Assembly (NCBI RefSeq): GCF_001431505.1
Contig: NZ_LDJP01000029.1
Coordinates: forward strand, 1 to 53,639
Length of the DNA: 53,639 nucleotides
Direction: 5' to 3'
DNA from: Stenotrophomonas daejeonensis
GTDB taxonomy: Bacteria; Pseudomonadota; Gammaproteobacteria; Xanthomonadales; Xanthomonadaceae
Part shown: in pieces, positions 9,985-17,673 of the stretch
Numbering within the stretch: position 1 is the first letter of the stretch
Layout of the letters: every line of letters starts with the position of its first letter
Notes under the pieces: model-generated
Database searches by the model: none
Told to the model about the DNA's origin: nothing
Seen by the model: only the letters and a program-made list of their open reading frames with translations
Program-made: the position numbers and the translations under genes

Positions 9985-10278
9985 ATGTCCGCTTCCAATG
10001 CCGTGCTGCCGCCCGTCATCCACGACCCGGCCGGATCGCGCTTCCGGCTCGATCTCGACGGCCACGGGGCGGTGCTCGAATACCGCCTCCGCGACGGGGC
10101 GATGGTCATCACCCACACGCGGGTGCCCGACGCCATCGGCGGGCGCGGCATCGCCGCGGCGCTGGTGCGGGCGGCGCTGGCGCATGCCCGTGCCGAAGGG
10201 CTGAAAGTGGTGCCCGAATGCAGCTATGTCGCGGTCTTCATGCAGCGTCATGGAGAATATGCGGACCTGTTGGAATAA
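9985..10278 (+). CDS. Small GNAT-like N-acetyltransferase (YjdJ/COG2388 type)
   Basis: The 97-residue product matches the compact GNAT family related to YjdJ. The beta-strand segment AVLEYRLRDGAMVITHTRVP is followed by the acetyl-CoA loop IGGRGIAAALVRAALAHARA (residues about 50-70) and the VVPECSYVAVFMQRH segment typical of this family. It probably binds acetyl-CoA; its substrate is unknown. The start ATG at 9985 is preceded by GGGGAAT. Cytoplasmic. Confidence 0.82.
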   Translation: MSASNAVLPPVIHDPAGSRFRLDLDGHGAVLEYRLRDGAMVITHTRVPDAIGGRGIAAALVRAALAHARAEGLKVVPECSYVAVFMQRHGEYADLLE

Positions 10279-10339
10279 CCGGGTATGGCCGATTGCGCTG
10301 CCGGTTCGATGCGGCGCCACTTTCAAGGAAGCACATGGC

Positions 10340-11176
10340 ATGAACAGAGTGGGACAAGGCACGGGCGTGGCGATGTTGCTGCTGGCGCTGGCCGGTTGCG
10401 GGAAACAGCAGGCCGGCGCGCCGGATGCGGCGCCCGCGGCACCGGATGCGGCAGCTGCGCCCGCGCCCGCCGACGAGGCGCCGGCCACGGCCGGGCTGCA
10501 CGACGTCATCGAGAACGATCCCCGCTACGTGGTGGGCATCAGCTACCCGCCGGCGGTCAACAAGTACCCGGGGCTGGCGCAGGAACTGGGCGCCTATGCC
10601 GACCAGGCCAGGGCCGAGCTGCTCAAGGCGGTGGACGAGCTTGGCAACGACCAGCCGCGCGCGCCCTACGAACTGTCGCTGGCGTTCGACCTGCTGGTGG
10701 AAACGCCGCAGGTCGTCGCGGTGGCGGCCGAGGGCAGCAGCTACACCGGCGGCGCCCACGGGCAGCCGCTGGTGGCGCGCTTCGTCTGGTTGCCGCGGCA
10801 GGAGCGGATGCTGACGGCGCAGGCGCTGGTCGATTCCCCCGCCGGCTGGAAGGCGATCAGCGACTACACCGGCGACAAGCTGCTGGAACAGGCGATGGTC
10901 CGTGCCCAGGGCGAGGATATGACACCGGAGGAACAGCAGGCGCAGGTGCGCAACCTGTCGAAGATGATCGACGAGGGCACGGCGCCGGACGCCGCCAACT
11001 TCGCCCAGTTCCAGCCGGTGATGGACGCGGCCGGCCATGTCGCCGCGCTGCGCTTCGTGTTCCCGCCCTACCAGGTCGGTCCATATTCCGACGGCACCCG
11101 GACCGTCGACGTGCCGGCGGCGGTGCTGCTGCCGCACGTGGCGGCCGATTACCGGGAGTTGTTCGCGCAGCCATAG
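10340..11176 (+). CDS. DUF3298/DUF4163-type lipoprotein
   Basis: This 278-residue protein has a lipobox LAGC with lipidated Cys20, then an Ala/Pro-rich linker (residues 25-55). The folded part carries SYTGGAHGQP, the hallmark YxGGAHG loop of DUF4163/DUF3298 proteins (RsiV-like extracytoplasmic domains), and a C-terminal FPPYQVGPYSDGT segment, also family-typical. Probably periplasmic, membrane-attached; function not known. The ATG at 10340 is chosen because it starts the signal peptide. It sits 18 bases before cfa and may be co-transcribed. Confidence 0.82.
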   Translation: MNRVGQGTGVAMLLLALAGCGKQQAGAPDAAPAAPDAAAAPAPADEAPATAGLHDVIENDPRYVVGISYPPAVNKYPGLAQELGAYADQARAELLKAVDELGNDQPRAPYELSLAFDLLVETPQVVAVAAEGSSYTGGAHGQPLVARFVWLPRQERMLTAQALVDSPAGWKAISDYTGDKLLEQAMVRAQGEDMTPEEQQAQVRNLSKMIDEGTAPDAANFAQFQPVMDAAGHVAALRFVFPPYQVGPYSDGTRTVDVPAAVLLPHVAADYRELFAQP

Positions 11177-11194
11177 AAGCGTGGAGGGCCGGCG

Positions 11195-12310
11195 ATGGAA
11201 GCAGGATTGCAACGACGCGTCGAGGCATTGCTGCAGGAGGCGGACGTCATCCCCGGCGGGGAACGGCCGCAGGACATCGACATCCTCGACCCGCGCTTTT
11301 ACGCGCGGGTGCTGGGCGACGGCTCGCTGGGGCTGGGCGAGAGCTACATGGACGGCTGGTGGCAGGCGCGTTCGCTCGATGCCTTCCTCTCCCGGCTGCT
11401 GGCGGTGCGGCTGGACGAGCGCGTGCACGGCGCCGGCGAAGTCTGGGACGCGCTCAAGGCGAAGCTGTTCAACCTGCAGGCCGGGCAGGGCGGTTACGAG
11501 GTTGGCCGGCGCCACTACGACCTCGGCAACGACCTGTACCGCGCCATGCTCGGCAAGCGGCTGGTCTACAGCTGCGGATACTGGCGTGACGCCGGCGACC
11601 TCGACGATGCGCAGGAAGCCAAGCTCGACCTGATCTGCCGCAAGCTCGGCCTGCGCCCGGGCATGCGCGTGCTGGACATCGGCTGCGGTTGGGGCGAGGC
11701 GCTCAGGTACGCGGCCGAGCGTTATGGCATCGAAGGCGTGGGCGTCACCATCTCGCAGGAACAGGCCGAATTCGCGCGCGAGTTGTGCGTCGGCCTGCCG
11801 CTGGAGATCCGCCTGCAGGATTACCGCGAGCTGGACGAGCCGTTCGACGCGATCCTGTCGGTGGGCATGTTCGAGCACGTCGGCGCCAAGAACTACCGCA
11901 CCTATTTCGAAGTGGCGCGGCGCTGCCTGCGCGATGACGGCCTGTTCCTGCTGCATTGCATCGGCAGCAACGTCAGCCGCGAGCGCACCGACCCGTGGAT
12001 CGCCCGCTACATCTTCCCCAACTCGATGCTGCCCTCGGCGGTGCAGATCGCCACGGCGATTGAGGAGCTGTTCGTGCTGGAGGACTGGCACAACTTCGGC
12101 ACCGACTACGATCGCACCCTGCAGGCCTGGCGCGACAACGTGGAAGCGGCATGGGAGCAACTGGACCCGCGCTACGACGAGCGCTTCCGGCGCATGTGGC
12201 GCTTCTATCTGGCCGGCTCGATGGCCAGCTTCCGTACCCGCCACGCGCAGCTGTGGCAACTGGTGCTGTCGCCGCAGGGCGTGCCGGGCGGCTACGTCGC
12301 GCCGCGCTGA
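11195..12310 (+). CDS. cfa: Cyclopropane-fatty-acyl-phospholipid synthase
   Basis: This 371-residue SAM-dependent enzyme adds a methylene bridge across double bonds of membrane phospholipid acyl chains. Visible motifs are RRHYDLGNDLY (residues 106-115), YSCGYW (125-130), the SAM loop VLDIGCGWGEAL (159-170), GVTISQEQ and SVGMFEHVG. The C-terminal RRMWRFYLAGSMASFRTR segment is also typical. Length is close to E. coli Cfa (382). The ATG at 11195 follows GGAGGG. Cytoplasmic, membrane-associated; usually induced on entry to stationary phase. Confidence 0.95.
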   Translation: MEAGLQRRVEALLQEADVIPGGERPQDIDILDPRFYARVLGDGSLGLGESYMDGWWQARSLDAFLSRLLAVRLDERVHGAGEVWDALKAKLFNLQAGQGGYEVGRRHYDLGNDLYRAMLGKRLVYSCGYWRDAGDLDDAQEAKLDLICRKLGLRPGMRVLDIGCGWGEALRYAAERYGIEGVGVTISQEQAEFARELCVGLPLEIRLQDYRELDEPFDAILSVGMFEHVGAKNYRTYFEVARRCLRDDGLFLLHCIGSNVSRERTDPWIARYIFPNSMLPSAVQIATAIEELFVLEDWHNFGTDYDRTLQAWRDNVEAAWEQLDPRYDERFRRMWRFYLAGSMASFRTRHAQLWQLVLSPQGVPGGYVAPR

Positions 12311-12418
12311 AGACCTGTCGCTCCTTGGCGCACGTGGAATGTCGGGAGCGCTTGAAGGCCGGTATCGCCGCGTCTGATGGCACCCCAGATGGGGCATGAT
12401 CCACTGGATTGGACTTTT

Positions 12419-12436
12419 ATCTACTAGTTGGTAGAT
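12419..12436. promoter_or_regulatory. Operator palindrome of the TetR gene
   Basis: ATCTACTAGTTGGTAGAT has perfect 6-bp arms (ATCTAC/GTAGAT) and ends 7 bases before the TetR start codon. A copy matching at 15 of 18 positions, on the opposite strand, lies at 13072-13089 in front of the next gene. Shared sequence and symmetry point to the operator of this TetR protein. Confidence 0.7.
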
Positions 12437-12443
12437 TGCACGC

Positions 12444-13028
12444 ATGAATACCGACCTTTCCCCGAGAGCCGCCGAGATCGCCGCATGTGCGCGTTCGCTC
12501 CTGGCCAGCGGTGGCTACAACGGCTTCAGCTACGCCGACATCTCGGAGTCGGTGCATATCAGCAAGGCCAGCATCCACCACCATTTCCCCAGCAAGGCCG
12601 AGCTGGTGCAGGTGGTCGTGGCGCGCTACCGCGAGGAGGCGCGGCTGGGGTTGGCGATGCTGGAACAGCGGTTTCCCGATCCGCTGGCGCAGCTTCGCGC
12701 GTATACGGGCTATTGGGCGGCGTGCATCCGCGACGGTACGTCGTCCTTCTGCATCTGCGCCTTGCTGGCTGCCGAGCTGCCGGCCATTCCGCCGCAGGTG
12801 GCGGACGAGGTCCGGGGCCATTTCCGGGAGCTGGCCGCGTGGCTCGCATCCGTGCTGGCCGGAGGGGCTTCGCAGGGGGCCTTTTCCCTGCAGGCCAGTC
12901 CCGAGGCGGAGGCGATGGCCTTCATGGCCGCGGTGCACGGGGCCATGCTGGCGGCCCGCGCGCATGGCGACCCGGAAGTCTTTGCGGGGATCGTCCAGCC
13001 GCTCACGGACCGGCTGGTTTCCCGCTAG
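12444..13028 (+). CDS. TetR-family transcriptional repressor
   Basis: This 194-residue protein has an N-terminal TetR helix-turn-helix: GGYNGFSYADISESVHISKA leads into SIHHHFPSKAELV (residues about 24-55), the canonical fold signature. The remaining helices form the ligand and dimer domain, with a Cys pair in FCICALLAAELP and Ser/Thr-rich surroundings. Family members of this shape often answer to electrophiles or small aromatics, but the ligand is unknown here. An 18-bp palindrome overlaps its leader, so autoregulation is likely, and the same site recurs before the downstream membrane-protein gene. Confidence 0.9.
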   Translation: MNTDLSPRAAEIAACARSLLASGGYNGFSYADISESVHISKASIHHHFPSKAELVQVVVARYREEARLGLAMLEQRFPDPLAQLRAYTGYWAACIRDGTSSFCICALLAAELPAIPPQVADEVRGHFRELAAWLASVLAGGASQGAFSLQASPEAEAMAFMAAVHGAMLAARAHGDPEVFAGIVQPLTDRLVSR

Positions 13029-13071
13029 CCGCATGGATGGCCGCAGTCCATCTCTTCGGTTCGCCCTGATT

Positions 13072-13089
13072 ACCTACCAACTGATAGAT
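13072..13089. promoter_or_regulatory. Second TetR operator copy
   Basis: ACCTACCAACTGATAGAT is the reverse complement of a sequence matching the 12419-12436 palindrome at 15 of 18 positions. It lies 12 bases before the start of the membrane-protein gene, where a bound repressor would block transcription. Confidence 0.65.
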
Positions 13090-13101
13090 AGAAGATATCC
13101 C

Positions 13102-13605
13102 ATGACGCATTCCCTCTCCCTTCTCGGCGCCATCCATACCACCCTCAGCCTGATACCGGTCGCGGCCGGTTTCTACGGCTTTGCCCGCCACCGCGCGATC
13201 GAACCGGCGACCCGTTCCGGCAGGATCTATCTGGCCGGACTGGCCGTATCGGTATTCACTGCGTTCGGCCTGTCCAGCACGGGCGGTTTCAATCCCGGGC
13301 ACGCGGTGGGCATCCTCGCGCTCCTCGCGGCCATCGGCAGCCTGCTCGTTCCCCGCATGTCCTTCGTGGGACGGCTGCGGCCATACCTGGCCACGTTCGG
13401 GATTTCCTTCAGTTTCTTCCTGCTGCTGGTGCCCGCCATCGCCGAAACCTTGACGCGGCTGCCGTCGGCGCATCCCCTGGCCGACGGGCCGCAGTCCGTG
13501 GTGGTGCGCACCACGCTGCTTGCATGGATCGCCACCTTCATCGTGGGCTTCGTCCTTCAGGCATGGATGATCCGCTCGCGTCGCCGCGGCATGGTCCGCG
13601 AGTAG
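13102..13605 (+). CDS. Small integral membrane protein, likely TetR-controlled
   Basis: The 167-residue product has about four hydrophobic segments (near residues 5-25, 42-60, 68-85, 97-115) and a fifth near 138-158, with a basic C-terminal tail (RSRRRGMVRE). I do not recognise a specific family; it resembles DUF2306-type membrane proteins only in general layout. An operator-like sequence shared with the upstream TetR gene lies directly before it, so the pair looks like a regulator and its target. A role in transport or stress defence is possible but only inferred. Confidence 0.78.
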   Translation: MTHSLSLLGAIHTTLSLIPVAAGFYGFARHRAIEPATRSGRIYLAGLAVSVFTAFGLSSTGGFNPGHAVGILALLAAIGSLLVPRMSFVGRLRPYLATFGISFSFFLLLVPAIAETLTRLPSAHPLADGPQSVVVRTTLLAWIATFIVGFVLQAWMIRSRRRGMVRE

Positions 13606-13621
13606 TCCGGCCGGGAAACAA

Positions 13622-13646
13622 AACCGCCCGGGCAAGCCGGGCGGTT
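13622..13646. terminator. Bidirectional terminator between convergent genes
   Basis: AACCGCCCGG and CCGGGCGGTT pair around a short loop, with an A-rich stretch (AAACAAAA) on the left and TT on the right. It separates the plus-strand membrane-protein gene from the minus-strand M3 peptidase gene and serves the latter best. Confidence 0.8.
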
Positions 13647-13671
13647 CCGATCCAACGTGTGACGCGGCGGC

Positions 13672-15840
13672 TTACTTGCCGGCTTCGGCCTCGGTCAGGC
13701 CGCGCTTCTCCAGCAACGGCTCGATCTGCGGCTCGTGCCCGGCGAAGTTGCGGAACAGTTCCATCGCATCGACGCTGCCGCCCCTGGACAGCAGGGTCTG
13801 GCGGAAGTGGTCGCCGTTGGCGCGGCTCAGGCCGCCATGGTCGCGGAACCACTTCTGGGTGTTGGCGTCGAGCACCTCGGACCAGATGTAGGCGTAGTAG
13901 CCGGCCGAGTAGCCGCCCATGATGTGGCTGAAGTAGGTGGTGCGGTAGCGCGGCGGTACCGGCGCGTAGAAGATGCCGTCCTTGACCAGCGCTTCATGCT
14001 CGAACGCGAGCACGTCCTTCGGCGCCGGCACCTGCTCCACGCCGATCTGGTGCCAGCGCTGGTCCAGCATCGCCGCGCCCAGGTACTCTGTGGTGGCGAA
14101 GCCCTGGTTGAACCTGGCCGCGGCCACCACCTTGTCCAGCAGCGCCTGCGGCATCGCCGCGCCGCTCTGGTAGTGCATGGCGTAGTTGGCCAGGATGCTC
14201 GGCTCGTCGGCCCACATCTCGTTGACCTGCGAGGGGAACTCGACGAAGTCGCGCGGCACCGCGGTGCCGGAGAAGTACGGGTACTTCACGTTCGAGAACA
14301 TGCCGTGCAGGGCGTGGCCGAACTCGTGGAAGGTGGTGGTCACCTCGTCCCAGGTCAGCAGCGTCGGCTTGCCGGCCGGCGGCTTGGGGATGTTGAGGTG
14401 GTTGGCGACCACCGGCTTGTTGCCGGTCAGCGCCGACTGCGACACGTAGGAATTCATCCATGCGCCGCCGCGCTTGGACTGGCGCGCATACGGGTCGAAG
14501 ATGAAGATCGCCAGCTGGCTGCCGTCGGCGTCGAACACGTCGTAGACGCTGACGTCGTCGTGGTAGACCGGCAGGTCGGTGCGCTGCTTGAAGCTCAGGC
14601 CGTATTCCTTGCCGGCGGCGAAGAACACGCCGTTCTCCAGCACGTTCTTCAGTTCGAAGTAGGGCTTGAGCTGCGATTCGTCGAAGTCGTACTTGGCCTG
14701 GCGCACCTTTTCGCTGTAGTAGGCCCAGTCCCACGGCTGCAGCTCGAACGTCGGCTGGCCGGCGGCCTTCTGCTCGGCGTCGATCATCGCCTGCAGATCG
14801 GCGGCCTCGCGCCTGGCGTTGGCCACCGCGGCCGGGGCCAGCTGGCCGAGCATCGCGTTGACCGCTTCGGGGGTCTTGGCGGTCTGGTTGCCCAGCGAAT
14901 AGGCGGCGTAGTTGGCGAAGCCCATCAGCGCGGCCTTCTCGGCGCGCAGGGTCATGATGCGCGAGACCAGCGCGGTGTTGTCGTATTCGCCGCCCTTGCT
15001 GCCGCGCGCCACCGAGGCCTCGAAGATCCTGCGGCGCAGCTCGCGGTTGGTCAGGTTGCTCAGCGCCGGCTGGCCGGTGGTGTTGAGCAGGGCGATCACG
15101 TACTTGCCGTCCAGCTTGCGCGCCTTGGCGGCTTCGGCGGCGGCGGCGACCTGCTCGGCCGACAGGCCGTCCAGTTGCTTCACGTCATCGACCACGATGT
15201 AGGCGGCGTTGACCTCGGCCAGCACGTTCTGGCTGAATTTGGTGCCCAGGTTGGCCAGCTCGGCGTTGATTTCCTTCAGCTTGGCCTTGTCGGCGTCGGG
15301 CAGCTCGGCGCCGGCGCGGACGAAGTTGTCGTGGTATTTCTCGACCAGGCGCAGGCCTTCGGCATCCAGGCCCAGCGTGTCGCGCTTGTCGTACAGCGCC
15401 TTGATGCGCTCGAACAGCTTGCCGTTGAGGCTGATGGCGTCGCGGTGCGCGGCGAACTTCGCCGAATAGTCGGCCTGCAGCTGCTTGCGCGCGTCGTTGG
15501 TGTCCGCGCCGCTCAGCGAGAAGAACACGGTGGTGGCGCGGTCGAGGACGGCGCCGCTGTTCTCCAGCGCGACCAGCGTGTTCTCGAAGGTCGGCGCGGC
15601 CGGGTTGTTGGCGATGGCCTCCACTTCCTCGATCTGCTGCGCCATGCCGGCGTCGAAGGCCGGGGCGAAGTCGCTGTCCTTGATCTTGTCGAACTGCGGG
15701 TAGTGCAGCGGCAGCGGGCTTTCGGCGAAGAACGGATTGGCCTGCTCGGCGGCCTGGGTGGCGGCATCGGCGGCCGGGCTGTAAGCCGGTGCGGCAAGGC
15801 CCAGGGACACGGCGAGGGCAAGGGCGAGGCGGGTGTTCAA
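13672..15840 (-). CDS. M3-family metallopeptidase, Dcp-like peptidyl-dipeptidase, exported
   Basis: This 722-residue zinc peptidase carries the catalytic motif TTFHEFGHALHGM (HEFGH at residues 505-509) and the downstream Glu-bearing segment FVEFPSQVNEMWADE. The C-terminal part shows IMGGYSAGYYAYIWSEVLD, typical of Dcp/OpdA. It begins with a signal peptide (LALALAVSLGLAAPAYS), so it likely works in the periplasm on peptides. No ATG precedes the signal sequence in good position; a TTG at 15840 with GGAG eight bases upstream is the best start. Stand-alone gene with a bidirectional terminator at its end. Confidence 0.92.
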   Translation of the reverse strand: MNTRLALALAVSLGLAAPAYSPAADAATQAAEQANPFFAESPLPLHYPQFDKIKDSDFAPAFDAGMAQQIEEVEAIANNPAAPTFENTLVALENSGAVLDRATTVFFSLSGADTNDARKQLQADYSAKFAAHRDAISLNGKLFERIKALYDKRDTLGLDAEGLRLVEKYHDNFVRAGAELPDADKAKLKEINAELANLGTKFSQNVLAEVNAAYIVVDDVKQLDGLSAEQVAAAAEAAKARKLDGKYVIALLNTTGQPALSNLTNRELRRRIFEASVARGSKGGEYDNTALVSRIMTLRAEKAALMGFANYAAYSLGNQTAKTPEAVNAMLGQLAPAAVANARREAADLQAMIDAEQKAAGQPTFELQPWDWAYYSEKVRQAKYDFDESQLKPYFELKNVLENGVFFAAGKEYGLSFKQRTDLPVYHDDVSVYDVFDADGSQLAIFIFDPYARQSKRGGAWMNSYVSQSALTGNKPVVANHLNIPKPPAGKPTLLTWDEVTTTFHEFGHALHGMFSNVKYPYFSGTAVPRDFVEFPSQVNEMWADEPSILANYAMHYQSGAAMPQALLDKVVAAARFNQGFATTEYLGAAMLDQRWHQIGVEQVPAPKDVLAFEHEALVKDGIFYAPVPPRYRTTYFSHIMGGYSAGYYAYIWSEVLDANTQKWFRDHGGLSRANGDHFRQTLLSRGGSVDAMELFRNFAGHEPQIEPLLEKRGLTEAEAGK

Positions 15841-16040
15841 GTCGGAAACTCCGGGAAATACTGAACACGCAGGGTACCCCGCGCGCGCAGGTCCGTGGGT
15901 GTGTCGAACGGCAGGGTTGCGGCGCAAGGCCTTTCGCGGCATGCCGCGTGCGGCTTTCGCGCCGTCGCGGTCGGCAAAGGCTTGCCGGGAATGGCGGGAG
16001 GTTCGCCATGTGCCCATCATTGCCCGGAGTGCCGCCTGCT

Positions 16041-16060
16041 TCCCGGGCGGAAGCCCGGGA
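16041..16060 (-). terminator. Hairpin at the end of the higBA operon
   Basis: TCCCGGGC and GCCCGGGA pair perfectly around a GGAA loop, immediately downstream of the higA stop codon. No T-run follows on the minus strand, so it may be an RNA-end stabiliser and not a true terminator. Confidence 0.45.
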
Positions 16061-16354
16061 TCAGGTCGGAGCCAGCTCCAGCCGGCTCACATCATCCAGA
16101 TCGACCTGCTGGCGGGCCACCCACAGGTCATGGGCGTCCTGCATGGCCAGCCAGCTTTCCGGGCTGCGGCCCAGAGCCTTGGAGAGGCGCAATGCCATTT
16201 CCGGGCTGACCCGGCTGCTGCCGTTCAGCACGCGGCTGAGGGTGGATGCGGCGACACCGAGCTTCTGGGCCAGTTCCCGGCCGCTGATGTTGTTGGGTTC
16301 GAGATAGAGGCCGGCAATGAATTCGCCGGGATGCGGGGGATTGTGCATGTGCAT
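16061..16354 (-). CDS. higA: HigA-family antitoxin
   Basis: This 97-residue XRE-type DNA-binding protein starts with the HigA-typical segment NPPHPGEFIAGLYLEP. Its helix-turn-helix follows (ISGRELAQKLGVAASTLSRV, residues about 23-42), then SSRVSPEMALRLSKALGRSP and a hydrophobic C-terminus. HigA binds and neutralises HigB and represses the operon. Its ATG overlaps the higB stop by one base (TGATG), giving the toxin-first order characteristic of higBA. A palindrome upstream of higB is the likely binding site. Confidence 0.92.
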   Translation of the reverse strand: MHMHNPPHPGEFIAGLYLEPNNISGRELAQKLGVAASTLSRVLNGSSRVSPEMALRLSKALGRSPESWLAMQDAHDLWVARQQVDLDDVSRLELAPT

Positions 16355-16632
16355 CAGTGGTAGTCCTCGTAGTCCAGTACATGGGCGTTGCCATCCTTGA
16401 ACTCGAAGGTGATGCGCCAGTTGCCGTTGACGCTGATGGACCAGCGTCCTTTCAGCTCGCCCTTCAGCGCATGCAGCCGAAACCCCGGGATGTCCATGTC
16501 CTCGATGGTCTGCGCGGTATCCAGTGCGGCCAGCTGCAGCCGCAGTCGTTTGGCATGGCTGGCCTGGATGCCGGAGGTGTCCCCCGTCTCGAAGAGCCTG
16601 CGCAGCCCCTTGTGCCGGAACGACTGGATCAT
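16354..16632 (-). CDS. higB: HigB-family toxin (RelE-like mRNA interferase)
   Basis: This 92-residue basic protein matches the HigB/RelE fold. MIQSFRHKGLRRLFETGD begins the chain, LRLQLAALDTAQTIEDMDIP follows, and the C-terminal strands RWSISVNGNWRITFEF and VLDYEDYH carry the residues that usually line the active site. HigB toxins cut mRNA on the ribosome. The gene precedes higA and overlaps it by one base. No truncation is visible, so it is probably active and held in check by HigA. Confidence 0.92.
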   Translation of the reverse strand: MIQSFRHKGLRRLFETGDTSGIQASHAKRLRLQLAALDTAQTIEDMDIPGFRLHALKGELKGRWSISVNGNWRITFEFKDGNAHVLDYEDYH

Positions 16633-16648
16633 GTCGCGTAATCTAGCA

Positions 16649-16667
16649 TGTTGCGCACCGCGCAACA
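16649..16667. promoter_or_regulatory. Palindromic operator upstream of higBA
   Basis: TGTTGCGCACCGCGCAACA has perfect 8-bp arms (TGTTGCGC/GCGCAACA) around ACC and lies 16 bases before the higB start. Its position and symmetry fit the autoregulatory HigA (or HigBA) site. Confidence 0.7.
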
Positions 16668-16706
16668 AATGGGTCGACATGCATATCGCAGGGCTTCGGA
16701 AACGGA

Positions 16707-16735
16707 AACGGCCGGATCGGCAGGATCCGGCCGTT
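16707..16735 (-). terminator. Hairpin downstream of fpr
   Basis: AACGGCCGGATC (16707-16718) and GATCCGGCCGTT (16724-16735) are perfect 12-bp complements around GGCAG. It lies 68 bases past the fpr stop and before the higBA control region, so it insulates higBA from readthrough. The flanking T-run on the minus strand is short. Confidence 0.65.
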
Positions 16736-16742
16736 GGGCAGC

Positions 16743-16806
16743 CTGGGTCGGGGCCACGTCCCCCGACACGTCGTGGGGTCGTCACCGGGGCACTGCCCCG
16801 GCCTAC
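16743..16806. repeat. REP-like inverted pair, GTAGGCCGGGGC type
   Basis: The right arm read on the minus strand begins GTAGGCCGGGGCAGTGCCCC; the left arm is a diverged GGGTCGGGGCCACGTCCCCC. The TAG at 16803-16805 is the fpr stop codon. It is closest to the element at 2107-2180. Confidence 0.7.
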
Positions 16807-17585
16807 TTCTCGACGAAGGCGCGCTCGAACACGTAGTGGCCCGGCGAGCCGATGCGCGGGGATACCTCGAAGCCGCGCGCGTCCAGCACGCCGCGCAGGT
16901 CGGCCAGCATCTGCGGGCTGCCGCAGATCATGAAGCGGTCGTTGGCCGGGTCGAACGGCGGCAGGCCGAGGGTCTGCGGCATGGCGCCGGTTTCCATCAG
17001 CGTGGTCAGGCGGCCGTGGTTGCGGAACGGTTCGCGGGTGACGGCCGGGTAGTACAGCAGCTTGTCGCGGACGATGTCGCCGAGGATCTCGTCCTCGAAC
17101 AGTTCCTTCTCGAAGTACTCGCGGTAGGCCAGGTCCCGCTCGAAGCGCACGCCGTGGCAGACGATGACCTTCTCGAAGCGCTCGTAGGTCTCCGGGTCCT
17201 TGACGATGCTCAGCCACGGCGCCAGCCCGGTGCCGGTGCCCAGCAGGTACAGGTGCCTGCCGGGGTGCAGGTCGGAGATCAGCAGGGTGCCGGTGGGCTT
17301 CTTGCCGACCACCAACGTGTCGCCGGGCTTGAGATGTTGCAGGCGCGAGGTCAGCGGACCGTCCTGCACCTTGATGCTGAAGAAGTGCAGGCGCTCTTCC
17401 CAGTTGGCGCTGGCGATGGAATAGGCGCGCAGCAGCGGGCGGCCGCCTTCGTTTTCCAGGCCGATCATCACGAACTGGCCGTTCTCGAAGCGGAAGCTGC
17501 TGTCGCGGGTGGTGGAGAAGCTGAAGTAGGCGTCCGTCCAGTGGTGGACGTCGAGCACCGTCTCGGTGCCGAAAGCGGAAGACAT
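16803..17585 (-). CDS. fpr: Ferredoxin--NADP(+) reductase
   Basis: This 260-residue flavoprotein passes electrons between NADPH and ferredoxin or flavodoxin. The FAD-binding segment RAYSIAS lies near residue 55, and the NADP domain shows LLGTGTGLAPWLSIV near residue 105 and CGSPQML near residue 215. The C-terminus YVFERAFVEK ends in the short form typical of subclass I bacterial Fpr. The start at 17585 (MSSAFGTETVLD) is preferred over 17621 because family members start just before this strand. Stop codon inside a REP element. FdxA at the far end of the window is a possible partner. Confidence 0.93.
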   Translation of the reverse strand: MSSAFGTETVLDVHHWTDAYFSFSTTRDSSFRFENGQFVMIGLENEGGRPLLRAYSIASANWEERLHFFSIKVQDGPLTSRLQHLKPGDTLVVGKKPTGTLLISDLHPGRHLYLLGTGTGLAPWLSIVKDPETYERFEKVIVCHGVRFERDLAYREYFEKELFEDEILGDIVRDKLLYYPAVTREPFRNHGRLTTLMETGAMPQTLGLPPFDPANDRFMICGSPQMLADLRGVLDARGFEVSPRIGSPGHYVFERAFVEK

Positions 17586-17673
17586 GCGGTGGCTTGCGTG
17601 GGGATGGGTTGACCGGCCCATTCTAGCCGAAATCCGTCAAATGAGATTGAATCTCATCTTTCTGGGCGCGGTT

